Origin: Candidatus Schekmanbacteria bacterium GWA2_38_11
GTDB lineage: Bacteria; Schekmanbacteria; GWA2-38-11
DNA length: 10,468 nt
Direction of reading: 5' to 3'
NCBI GenBank assembly: GCA_001790645.1
Contig: MGDB01000006.1
Span: forward strand, 190-10,657
In this document: positions 1-4,736 of the stretch, piece by piece
Layout of the letters: each line of letters starts with the position of its first letter
Position numbering within the stretch: the first letter of the stretch is position 1
The notes under the pieces: generated by a model
Database searches by the model: none
The model's input: only the letters and a program-made list of their open reading frames with translations
Told to the model about the DNA's origin: nothing
Position numbers and translations under genes: made by a program

Positions 1-858
1 GAGGCTGAGAGAATAAGCTTTCATGAACTCCAGTACAAAAAGAGGCTGATGTCAATTGGACCGCTAATGCCCGATCTTTCAAAACTTCCAGAGAAAAATG
101 AGCCGAGAATAACATGCCAGGCATGCCACAACTCCCATCCGGTTTTTAACAAATCTCCCTATGGGTTAAGGCTTGCAGGGAAAGAAAATATCTGCAGTAC
201 ATGCCATTACGAAAAATGGCAGAATTCAGTGCTGGAGGGATTTGCCGGAGAGATTAAAAATGGCTATGAATATCCGTCTGAAAATTATGATTTTGTAAAT
301 CCGCATAATACTAAAAAGAAATGCTTTCTTTGTCACATGGACAGGAATATAGCTACTGCGGATAGAAATGGCGTAAGGGCTGTTGGCGGCCATACCCTGA
401 GAATGAGGGATGCAGGTGAGAATAATATTTTAGGGGGCTTTGGTCCCCGCTATGAGGATCCCGCTAAGGAAAGGTATGGAGATGATAAAGATGATACCTT
501 AAATCTTTCTCCCTGCCAGGAATGTCACCATAGGCTTAAAACATTCAATCGAAACAATTTCCAAAAGAGTGTCTATGAGAAATGGATAAAATTAGGCGAG
601 CTTTTGAGATCATTAAATGATGGTAAATTGCCAAGTTTTAAACCAGGGGATAAATGTGCCATATGTCATAGAGGCGGGACTCTTCCCTTTGAAAATGATC
701 CTGAGCTTATTTTAGAAAATGCCTATACGAATTATAAGCTAATTAAGAATGACAGAAGCTGGGGAATTCATAATCCAAAATATGTTATGAAACTGCTTGA
801 TGACTCAATAAGCTCTATAGAAAGAAATTATAAGGAGAAATTAAAGAAGGCTGGGTAA
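1..858 (+). CDS. Multiheme c-type cytochrome, 5' end outside the window
   Basis: The reading frame is open from base 1 to the TAA at 856-858, so the gene enters from the left. The first in-frame ATG (49) lacks a convincing ribosome site and is probably internal. Five CXXCH heme-binding motifs are visible: CQACH (115), CSTCH (193), CFLCH (322), CQECH (514) and CAICH (655). The first two are spaced like a doubled-CXXCH pair. Further histidines that could be distal heme ligands lie in GGHTLRMRD and in the C-terminal stretch WGIHNPKYVMKLLDDSI. That last stretch resembles the C-terminal helix of cytochrome c nitrite reductase (NrfA/c552) relatives, but the catalytic CXXCK heme of NrfA is not seen. 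Known of the family: such proteins are exported by Sec, receive heme in the periplasm and carry electrons in anaerobic respiration. The partner and substrate cannot be told from this fragment. More hemes may lie upstream. Confidence 0.9.
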   Translation, partial: EAERISFHELQYKKRLMSIGPLMPDLSKLPEKNEPRITCQACHNSHPVFNKSPYGLRLAGKENICSTCHYEKWQNSVLEGFAGEIKNGYEYPSENYDFVNPHNTKKKCFLCHMDRNIATADRNGVRAVGGHTLRMRDAGENNILGGFGPRYEDPAKERYGDDKDDTLNLSPCQECHHRLKTFNRNNFQKSVYEKWIKLGELLRSLNDGKLPSFKPGDKCAICHRGGTLPFENDPELILENAYTNYKLIKNDRSWGIHNPKYVMKLLDDSISSIERNYKEKLKKAG

Positions 859-859
859 G

Positions 860-875
860 GGCGACTTTAGTCGCC
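860..875 (+). terminator. Short hairpin just after the cytochrome stop codon
   Basis: GGCGACT (860-866) and AGTCGCC (869-875) form a perfect inverted repeat one base after the stop codon; sterically this is a 6-bp stem with a TTTA loop. There is no real T-run after it, so it is a weak terminator or an mRNA-end stabilising hairpin rather than a classic intrinsic terminator. Confidence 0.4.
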
Positions 876-876
876 T

Positions 877-1012
877 TCAGAGAGTCAGGCAAGATGCCTG
901 AGCTATTTATCCTGAAGAGTAAGTGATAAAATAACAGGATTTAATTCTTAATAAGACTCCCACCTTTAGAAAAGGGGGGCAAGGGGGATTTGATCTTAAC
1001 TTGACTCTCTGA
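877..1012. repeat. Structured spacer module bounded by an 11-bp inverted repeat
   Basis: TCAGAGAGTCA at 877-887 is the exact reverse complement of TGACTCTCTGA at 1002-1012. Between the arms lie a tight hairpin (TCAGGCA, loop AGA, TGCCTGA; 885-901), an AT-rich stretch, and a G-rich repeat near 957-990. The module fills the gap between two convergent genes. It could be a miniature non-autonomous repeat or a two-way transcription barrier; neither is shown by the sequence alone. Confidence 0.45.
957..990. repeat. Dispersed C-run/G-run intergenic repeat
   Basis: A C-rich arm (CTCCCACCTTT) is followed by a short A-rich loop and a G-rich arm (AAGGGGGGC AAGGGGG). This resembles the CCCCCTTT...AAAGGGGG intergenic repeats common in many environmental bacterial genomes. 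The arms pair imperfectly. Only one copy is in this window, so the repeat call rests on recognition of the type. Confidence 0.4.
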
Positions 1013-1042
1013 CCCTTGATCCATAGACCCTCTATCTAATCT

Positions 1043-1738
1043 TCATGCAATCTTTCTTCCAAACCCCTGCGGTGTAGCGCTGTTATCATGAACTGAAGTT
1101 ACATTGAAAATATAAGCAGGCTGGTTTTGCCATTCTTCGATGTTTCCACCATGATAAAGGTCATGGGTAAGATTGACATATTCATGATAAAGTCCTTCGT
1201 AATGGATTCCAACACTGCACCTTATCTCAAAGCTTAAATAAGGCGGACAGTAATATATAAGACAGACATCCTTATTTTTCTGAATAGATTCCCAACCATG
1301 AGCCGGAAGCTCCGGATCAGTTTTATTATAACCTACAAGCTCAATTGACTGTATTTTTGTAAAATCAAGTTTTTTTCTTGCTTCGTCCATTTCAAGATAA
1401 TGATATTTTAAGAGAAGTTCCAGTGCTCCCCTCTGGTATTCTTTGAATTCCCTGCTTCCCCTGCTTCCGATTTCAGAGGGGGATTTCAGGTATTTCTTAA
1501 AGGCAGCCACAGCTTCAGGTATATGCTCCTTTTTAAGAACATAACCCGCTCCAATAACCTTTCCGTTCGCAAATATTGTACCGTCATCTTTCCGGTAAGC
1601 AGTGCAGAGGGTGGGGGTATGGGACAGAAAACCAATCATGGCTTCTGAAAATGACATCTCCTTCTCAAGGTTTTCCATAATATGTTTTCTTCTTCCTGCA
1701 TAATTCCAGAGTAAAAATTTTTCTGGCAGATCTACCAT
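1043..1738 (-). CDS. Uncharacterised 231-residue protein
   Basis: A complete reading frame with an ATG at 1738 and TGA at 1043, preceded by a strong ribosome site (AGGAGG, 5 bases upstream). I do not recognise the family. No signal peptide, membrane segment, nucleotide-binding loop or metal cluster motif is obvious, so it is probably cytosolic. Visible features are an N-terminal aromatic/basic stretch (FLLWNYAGRRKHIMENLEKE), a central Lys/Glu-rich helical region (about residues 70-125), and a C-terminal half rich in Tyr and His, with HEYVNLTHDLYHGGN and the ending HDNSATPQGFGRK. The last part recalls beta-barrel edges of split-barrel flavin enzymes, but this is only an impression. It stands alone, convergent with the cytochrome gene, with repeat-rich DNA upstream. 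Confidence 0.75.
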   Translation of the reverse strand: MVDLPEKFLLWNYAGRRKHIMENLEKEMSFSEAMIGFLSHTPTLCTAYRKDDGTIFANGKVIGAGYVLKKEHIPEAVAAFKKYLKSPSEIGSRGSREFKEYQRGALELLLKYHYLEMDEARKKLDFTKIQSIELVGYNKTDPELPAHGWESIQKNKDVCLIYYCPPYLSFEIRCSVGIHYEGLYHEYVNLTHDLYHGGNIEEWQNQPAYIFNVTSVHDNSATPQGFGRKIA

Positions 1739-1743
1739 CTTTG

Positions 1744-1749
1744 CCTCCT
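1744..1749 (-). promoter_or_regulatory. Ribosome binding site of the 231-residue protein gene
   Basis: CCTCCT on the plus strand reads AGGAGG on the minus strand, 5 bases before the ATG at 1738-1736. It fixes this start and supports real translation of an otherwise unrecognised gene. Confidence 0.75.
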
Positions 1750-1866
1750 CTGTGATTGGTTAAATAAAAGCTCCGCTTTCAGGATTTAAAATTATTAAAT
1801 TAAAATGATTTGTTAATAAAGTTTGTAGAAGATGTAAATAAAAATTAAAGATTAAAAGTTTTATTC

Positions 1867-1972
1867 TTTTAATCAAAAGAATTCCTCGATGCTTTGCATC
1901 GGGGTAAAAAACAATATTAACGGCCGTCATTCCCGCGAAAGCGGGAATCCAGAAAAAAATAATCTGGATTCC
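1867..1972. repeat. Composite palindromic intergenic repeat, copy 1
   Basis: The unit starts TTTTAATCAAAAGAATTCC and contains three hairpins. The first is CCTCGATGC-TTT-GCATCGGGG (1884-1904, one T-G wobble). The second is ATTCCCGC-GAAA-GCGGGAAT. The third is GGAATCCAGA (1944-1953) paired with TCTGGATTCC (1963-1972). A second copy of the first about 85 bases lies at 3300-3391. The core fits the pattern ATTCCC-N8-GGGAAT, the same layout as the neisserial dRS3 repeat. This copy lacks the right-hand terminal GGAATGAC arm seen in copy 2 and runs straight into a broken gene. Confidence 0.75.
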
Positions 1973-1979
1973 GCATTGC

Positions 1980-2243
1980 GAACTTTTAAAAGTTGAAGAA
2001 CATCTTGCCCGTTCCTTCTATGAACAAAAAGCAATTCAAAGTAATTGGTCTGTGAGAGAGTTAAAAAGACAGAAGATGAGAATGACCCCATAGGGCTTAT
2101 TCTCTGTTCAAAGAAAGATGACATATTTGCAAGATATGTTTTTGGGAGGACTTAATAATAAAGTTTTTGCCTCCAAGTATAAACTGACATTGCCTTCAGA
2201 AAGAGAATTAAAGGAGAAGTTAAAAGCACTGTCTTTGGTGTAG
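1980..2243 (+). pseudogene. Remnant of a YhcG/DUF1016-type PDDEXK nuclease gene
   Basis: Three frames in succession encode family pieces. Frame one (1980-2072) reads ELLKVEEHLARS then FYEQKAIQSNWSVRELKRQ, the mid-protein segment of YhcG/DUF1016 proteins. Frame two (2072-2146) reads EDENDPIGLILCSKKDD and IFARYVFG. Frame three (2148-2243) reads GLNNKVFASKYKLTLPS and ends at a TAG, like the family C-terminus. Intact members are about 340-375 residues. Here the N-terminal third is missing, the catalytic PDDEXK region between ELKRQ and EDENDP has been deleted (roughly 150 residues by family knowledge), and one extra base near 2147 shifts the frame. The product cannot be functional. The left break sits at the edge of repeat copy 1, which suggests the repeat or its movement truncated the gene. 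The family assignment is from memory of conserved motifs. Confidence 0.8.
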
Positions 2244-2261
2244 CCATAAGGGGGAGGTAGT

Positions 2262-2345
2262 AGATGGAAAGAAAAGGGAAGAAAACATGATGGCTTGAAT
2301 TATGAAACACCTTTTGATAAACTCCAAAAAGTTACCGAATTATTG
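2262..2345 (+). pseudogene. Probable C-terminal scrap of an integrase-core transposase
   Basis: The frame reads RWKEKGRKHDG and then LNYETPFDKLQKV before meaning is lost near 2350. H-x-G-L-N-Y-x-T-P followed by a short helix is the typical end of DDE integrase-core transposases of the IS481/IS3 type. No catalytic part, start codon, terminal inverted repeat or target duplication is visible. The match is short, so the call is tentative. Confidence 0.4.
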
Positions 2346-2524
2346 AGCTATTACAATCGTACCCTTTTCTTACTATTGTTTGATATAATTTGTTCAAACA
2401 TAGGAATAATCTCTTCTCTAATTCTTTTTTCGATATTGTCCAAATCTTCTTTTGACCATAGCTCTATTTCTTGCTCTTCTTAATTTATCTTACAGCCTAA
2501 AACTATTAATTAAACTCCATTCCT

Positions 2525-2546
2525 TTTTATATGCCGGCATATAAAA
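2525..2546. repeat. 22-bp perfect palindrome
   Basis: TTTTATATGCC (2525-2535) is directly followed by its exact reverse complement GGCATATAAAA (2536-2546), with no spacer. A zero-spacer palindrome is a poor RNA hairpin and a good binding site for a dimeric DNA-binding protein. It lies about 60 bp upstream of the promoter -35 box at 2608. Confidence 0.6.
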
Positions 2547-2591
2547 TCATAAACGCAATATATTTTTACCCTCCGTTTTTACACTCAGGGG

Positions 2592-2635
2592 AAAATATAT
2601 AAAAAGCTTGACCCTCCATAATTTTCTGATATAAT
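2592..2635 (+). promoter_or_regulatory. Near-consensus sigma-70 promoter with UP-like A/T tract
   Basis: The -35 box is TTGACC (2608-2613) and the -10 box is TATAAT (2630-2635), with a 16-bp spacer. A TGA just before the -10 makes it an extended -10. Directly upstream, AAAATATATAAAAAG resembles an UP element. The same A/T tract is the right arm of an inverted repeat (ATATATTTT at 2558-2566 with AAAATATAT at 2592-2600; inner CCCT/AGGG). Predicted transcription start is near 2642, giving a leader of only about 16 bases to the ATG at 2658. Confidence 0.6.
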
Positions 2636-2657
2636 TAATAATAGAGTAATCTAACCA

Positions 2658-2756
2658 ATGGCTAAAAAACTTGACCCAAAAGAAGCAGTAAATTTTGAAG
2701 AGATTGTTACTGGCAGCATAATGGCTTACAAGGGGAATATATTTGGATATTTATAA
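2658..2756 (+). pseudogene. Truncated small gene, 32 residues
   Basis: The ATG at 2658 opens a short frame beginning MAKKLDPKEAVNFEEIV, stopped by TAA at 2754. The start resembles small conserved proteins of about 50-60 residues that begin MAKKLxPKExVxFEEL, which I know only as hypothetical proteins. After about residue 18 the resemblance ends, so the 3' part seems replaced. There is no clear ribosome site, but the strong promoter upstream places the transcript start just before the ATG. It could be a truncated gene or a genuine very small one. Confidence 0.35.
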
Positions 2757-2910
2757 TATTAGTCTATTAGGACTTTTCATTTTACTTATTTTTATTTTGA
2801 GGGTTTTAAAGAGAAGAAGAGAAAAAAGAAAGCACAGCCTATTCCCGCCTAAAAAGAGAAGAAGAAAAAGAGTAAAGTTATATGTTATAAGGAGTGTAAG
2901 AAAAAAATGA
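2743..2910 (+). CDS. Possible small membrane protein with a basic tail
   Basis: A 55-codon frame starts at TTG 2743, 7 bases after AAGGGG, and ends at TGA 2908. It has one hydrophobic segment (ISLLGLFILLIFILRVL) followed at once by a strongly basic tail rich in Arg and Lys (KRRREKRKH, KKRRRKRVK). This is the layout of a single-pass protein with a cytosolic basic tail. There is no known family, the start codon is weak, and AT-rich DNA can give such frames by chance. It overlaps the end of the preceding small frame by 14 bases. Confidence 0.2.
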   Translation: MDIYNISLLGLFILLIFILRVLKRRREKRKHSLFPPKKRRRKRVKLYVIRSVRKK

Positions 2911-2975
2911 AATGAGTGAATAGAATTTGACCTTATAGTCCCAACGGAAGTCGAACCCGAAAAGGATAGGGGACG

Positions 2976-3089
2976 TCAGTCCAGAACCTCGCTCGGCATA
3001 GGTTCTCCAAAAGAGACATAAAGCACATCTGCCTCTTCGTCATAATAACTATTTACGCTTTTACCTTGCGGAAGCTTTATTTTTCCCAT
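2976..3089 (-). pseudogene. Truncated DUF2283 family protein
   Basis: The minus-strand frame from ATG 3089 to TGA 2976 encodes 37 residues with the DUF2283 signature YYDEEADVLYVSFGEP. Family members are normally about 60-75 residues, with a second half that continues past the acidic turn. Here the frame stops right after SEVLD. No ribosome site is seen before the ATG. The family function is unknown; members are often found near toxin-antitoxin or mobile genes. I read this as a 3'-truncated remnant, though a short functional peptide is not excluded. Confidence 0.55.
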
Positions 3090-3162
3090 TCATTTTATAA
3101 TTAGCTTTCTATATTAATATCCTTAATTTTTATTTTACCTGTCATTAAAAGCGAAAGCAAAG

Positions 3163-3192
3163 ATTAAAATAGAAAAGGCTTTTTATTGACAA
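3163..3192 (-). promoter_or_regulatory. Possible promoter of the DUF2283 remnant
   Basis: Read on the minus strand, TTGTCA (3192-3187) and TTTAAT (3168-3163) are separated by 18 bp; each matches its consensus at five of six positions. The ATG at 3089 lies about 65 bases past the predicted start. The region is very AT-rich, so chance matches are likely. Confidence 0.25.
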
Positions 3193-3299
3193 CTGAAAAA
3201 AATTAACGTAATTTTCATAAATTATAACTTTCTGAAAATGGAAATTGATTCTGTATTTTTCCCTTTCATCGAGGGAGATGAGGATTTTTAAAGGTTGTT

Positions 3300-3480
3300 T
3301 TTTAATCAAAAGAATTCCTCGATGCATTGCATCGGGGTAAAAATAATATTAACAACCGTCATTCCCGCCTGCCGGCAGGCAGGAATCCAGACGTCGTTTC
3401 CATGAAACGGGGAACTTTTAAAATGAACTGGATTCCGCATCAAGCATGCCCCGTACATAGATACGGGGTGCGGAATGACA
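3300..3480. repeat. Composite palindromic repeat, copy 2, with full MITE-like right part
   Basis: Bases 3300-3391 repeat 1867-1952 almost exactly, including the hairpin CCTCGATGC-ATT-GCATCGGGG (3317-3337). The downstream part is complete here. GTCATTCCCGC (3358-3368) is matched in inverted form by GCGGAATGAC (3470-3479). Inside these ends GGAATCCAG (3382-3390) pairs with CTGGATTCC (3428-3436). Further hairpins are GCCTGCC-GGCAGGC (3367-3380), CGTTTC-CAT-GAAACG (3395-3409) and CCCCGTA...TACGGGG (3449-3468). Nested inverted repeats with no coding content suggest a miniature non-autonomous element of about 123 bp (3358-3480). Confidence 0.7.
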
Positions 3481-3510
3481 GACCTGTTCCTGAACAGTTC
3501 TGGAAGTTGA

Positions 3511-3535
3511 TACCTCGCAGCTCTGCTGTGGGGTA
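3511..3535 (+). terminator. Hairpin upstream of the tat genes, terminator-like
   Basis: TACCTCGCAGC (3511-3521), loop TCT, GCTGTGGGGTA (3525-3535) form an 11-bp stem with two G-T wobbles, followed by the T-rich GTTCATTTTCTATTTTTT. It could insulate the tat operon from upstream reading. Its CCTCG...GGGGTA frame matches the hairpins of the composite repeats, so it may instead be another member of that repeat family. A smaller hairpin (CTGTTC-CT-GAACAG, 3484-3497) precedes it. Confidence 0.4.
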
Positions 3536-3585
3536 GTTCATTTTCTATTTTTTAGGAATTTTGTATTATTTTTTTGGGAAGTAAT

Positions 3586-3918
3586 ATGATGGGAATCGGA
3601 TTTCAGGAGATGCTGGTAATAATAATACTGGCACTGGTATTAATAGGGCCAAAAAAGCTGCCTGAGGTGGCCAAAGCCATTGGCAGAGCTCTTGCAGAAT
3701 TCAGAAGGGCTGTTGATGAGGTAAAGGGAACAATTGATGAAGAAATGTTCAAAGAAGAAAAAGAGTATTTAAAGGGTGAATACAAAGAATTAAAAGACAC
3801 AAAGGAGTATCTAACAGGCGAATACGAAGGGTTAAAAGACACTGTAGAGACGGGTTTAGAGGAAAAGTCAGAGGAAAAATTAAAGGAAAATAGTGAAAAC
3901 AGAGAAAAAAAAGAGTGA
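3586..3918 (+). CDS. tatB: Twin-arginine translocase subunit, TatB-like (TatA/TatB family)
   Basis: The 110-residue protein starts MMGIGFQEMLVIIILALVL, one transmembrane helix with the conserved Glu at position 8, then the hinge GPKKLPEVAKAIGRAL and an amphipathic helix AEFRRAVDEVKG, then a long charged tail. This is the TatA/TatB plan. The LAEFRRAxDEVK helix and longer tail favour TatB, but TatA cannot be excluded without alignment. The start at 3586 aligns with MFGIGFQE of the family; an upstream TTG at 3574 would add four residues of no known use. A weak GGGAAG lies 4 bases before it. The tail has two tandem 14-residue units, KEYLxGEYxxLKDT. The Tat system exports folded, often cofactor-bearing proteins across the inner membrane. 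tatC follows 19 bases downstream. Confidence 0.88.
   Translation: MMGIGFQEMLVIIILALVLIGPKKLPEVAKAIGRALAEFRRAVDEVKGTIDEEMFKEEKEYLKGEYKELKDTKEYLTGEYEGLKDTVETGLEEKSEEKLKENSENREKKE
3760..3843 (+). repeat. Tandem 2 x 42-bp repeat inside the tatB-like gene
   Basis: Two in-frame units (3760-3801 and 3802-3843) encode KEYLKGEYKELKDT and KEYLTGEYEGLKDT. They form a charged helical extension after the conserved TatA/B core. The nucleotide copies have diverged at third positions, which suggests an old duplication kept under protein-level constraint. Confidence 0.7.
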
Positions 3919-3937
3919 GAAAAAAGGTGAGGAAGAG

Positions 3938-4660
3938 ATGTCTTTTCTTGAGCATCTTGAAGAGCTCAGGAAAAGAATCATTATATGCGTAGTTGGAATT
4001 TTTGCAGGATTTATAGTTTGTTACGCCTTTTCCAAAGAGCTTTTCAATATCCTGATGACCCCCCTTTTAATAATAATGCCTGCTAACCAGAAGCTTGTCT
4101 TCACCAATCCAATCCAGCCTTTCATGGTTTATCTGAAAGTAGCTCTTCTTATGGGAACATTCGTAGCTTCCCCTTTAATTCTTTTCCAGCTCTGGAGGTT
4201 CATTGCTCCTGGGTTATATAAACATGAGAGAAGATATTCTTTTATTTTTTTAGCGCTATCAATTATTTTCTTTATCGGTGGTGCATGTTTTGGATATTTT
4301 GTATTACTCCCTGTTAGTTTCAAGTTTTTGTTTGCATATGCTTCAGGGTTAATACCCATGATAACAATAAATGAAGCCCTCTCTCTTATTTCATGGCTGC
4401 TTTTTGGCCTCGGGATATGTTTTGAACTTCCAGTTTTTTTACTTTTAATGGCTAAAATCGGGTTAATATCCCTCTCAACTCTTACAAAAAACAGGAAATA
4501 TGCCTTACTGCTAATTTTTGTAATTGCAGCCGTGGTAACTCCAACCCCTGATATCTTTACCCAGTGTACCCTTGCAATTCCTTTGTATTTTTTATATGAA
4601 ATTAGTATAATACTTGTTAAAGTATTTGCCAATAAGACAGCGGCGAAGGTAAGGGGTTAA
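3938..4660 (+). CDS. tatC: Sec-independent protein translocase TatC
   Basis: The 240-residue protein begins with the TatC signature MSFLEHLEELRKRII. It carries the other hallmarks: TNPIQPFMVYLKVAL before the second membrane helix, FIAPGLYKHERR (residues 88-99) with the conserved Glu of the signal-peptide site, and TPTPDIFTQ followed by AIPLYFLYEIS near the end. Six hydrophobic membrane segments are visible. TatC binds the twin-arginine signal and recruits TatA/B for transport. The ATG at 3938 has GAGG five bases upstream and aligns with family starts. A GTG at 3893, inside the tatB-like gene, would add 15 Lys/Glu-rich residues and make a 26-base overlap. Length is normal for TatC. Cotranscription with the upstream tatB-like gene is nearly certain. 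Confidence 0.96.
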   Translation: MSFLEHLEELRKRIIICVVGIFAGFIVCYAFSKELFNILMTPLLIIMPANQKLVFTNPIQPFMVYLKVALLMGTFVASPLILFQLWRFIAPGLYKHERRYSFIFLALSIIFFIGGACFGYFVLLPVSFKFLFAYASGLIPMITINEALSLISWLLFGLGICFELPVFLLLMAKIGLISLSTLTKNRKYALLLIFVIAAVVTPTPDIFTQCTLAIPLYFLYEISIILVKVFANKTAAKVRG

Positions 4661-4736
4661 GATTTAGTTGGATAAATTAGAGAAAAGATCCGAATTTCCA
4701 AAATTCAAAATTTTACCTGGAAAAGAGTTATAATTT

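Noticed and set aside
1739..1866. Promoter of the 231-residue protein gene
   Set aside because: The AT-rich stretch holds several weak -35/-10 pairs but none stands out enough to call.
1927..2124. 65-residue minus-strand frame
   Set aside because: It is antisense to the repeat and the YhcG remnant, has no ribosome site, and its codons are explained by the plus-strand homology.
3238..3291. 17-residue plus-strand frame MEIDSVFFPFIEGDEDF with a TTGACA upstream
   Set aside because: No matching -10 box at proper spacing, no ribosome site and too short to assess.
1867..3391. CRISPR array
   Set aside because: Only two copies of the repeat, 1.4 kb apart, with no regular spacers and no cas genes.
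3145..3536. Two divergent frames of 60 and 69 residues starting with the same MHRG
   Set aside because: Both start inside the palindromic hairpin GATGCATTGCATC, which gives ATG on both strands; the rest is repeat or AT-rich spacer without protein-like content.
4129..4632. 167-residue frame antisense to tatC
   Set aside because: tatC is unambiguous here and the antisense frame has no start signals or family features.
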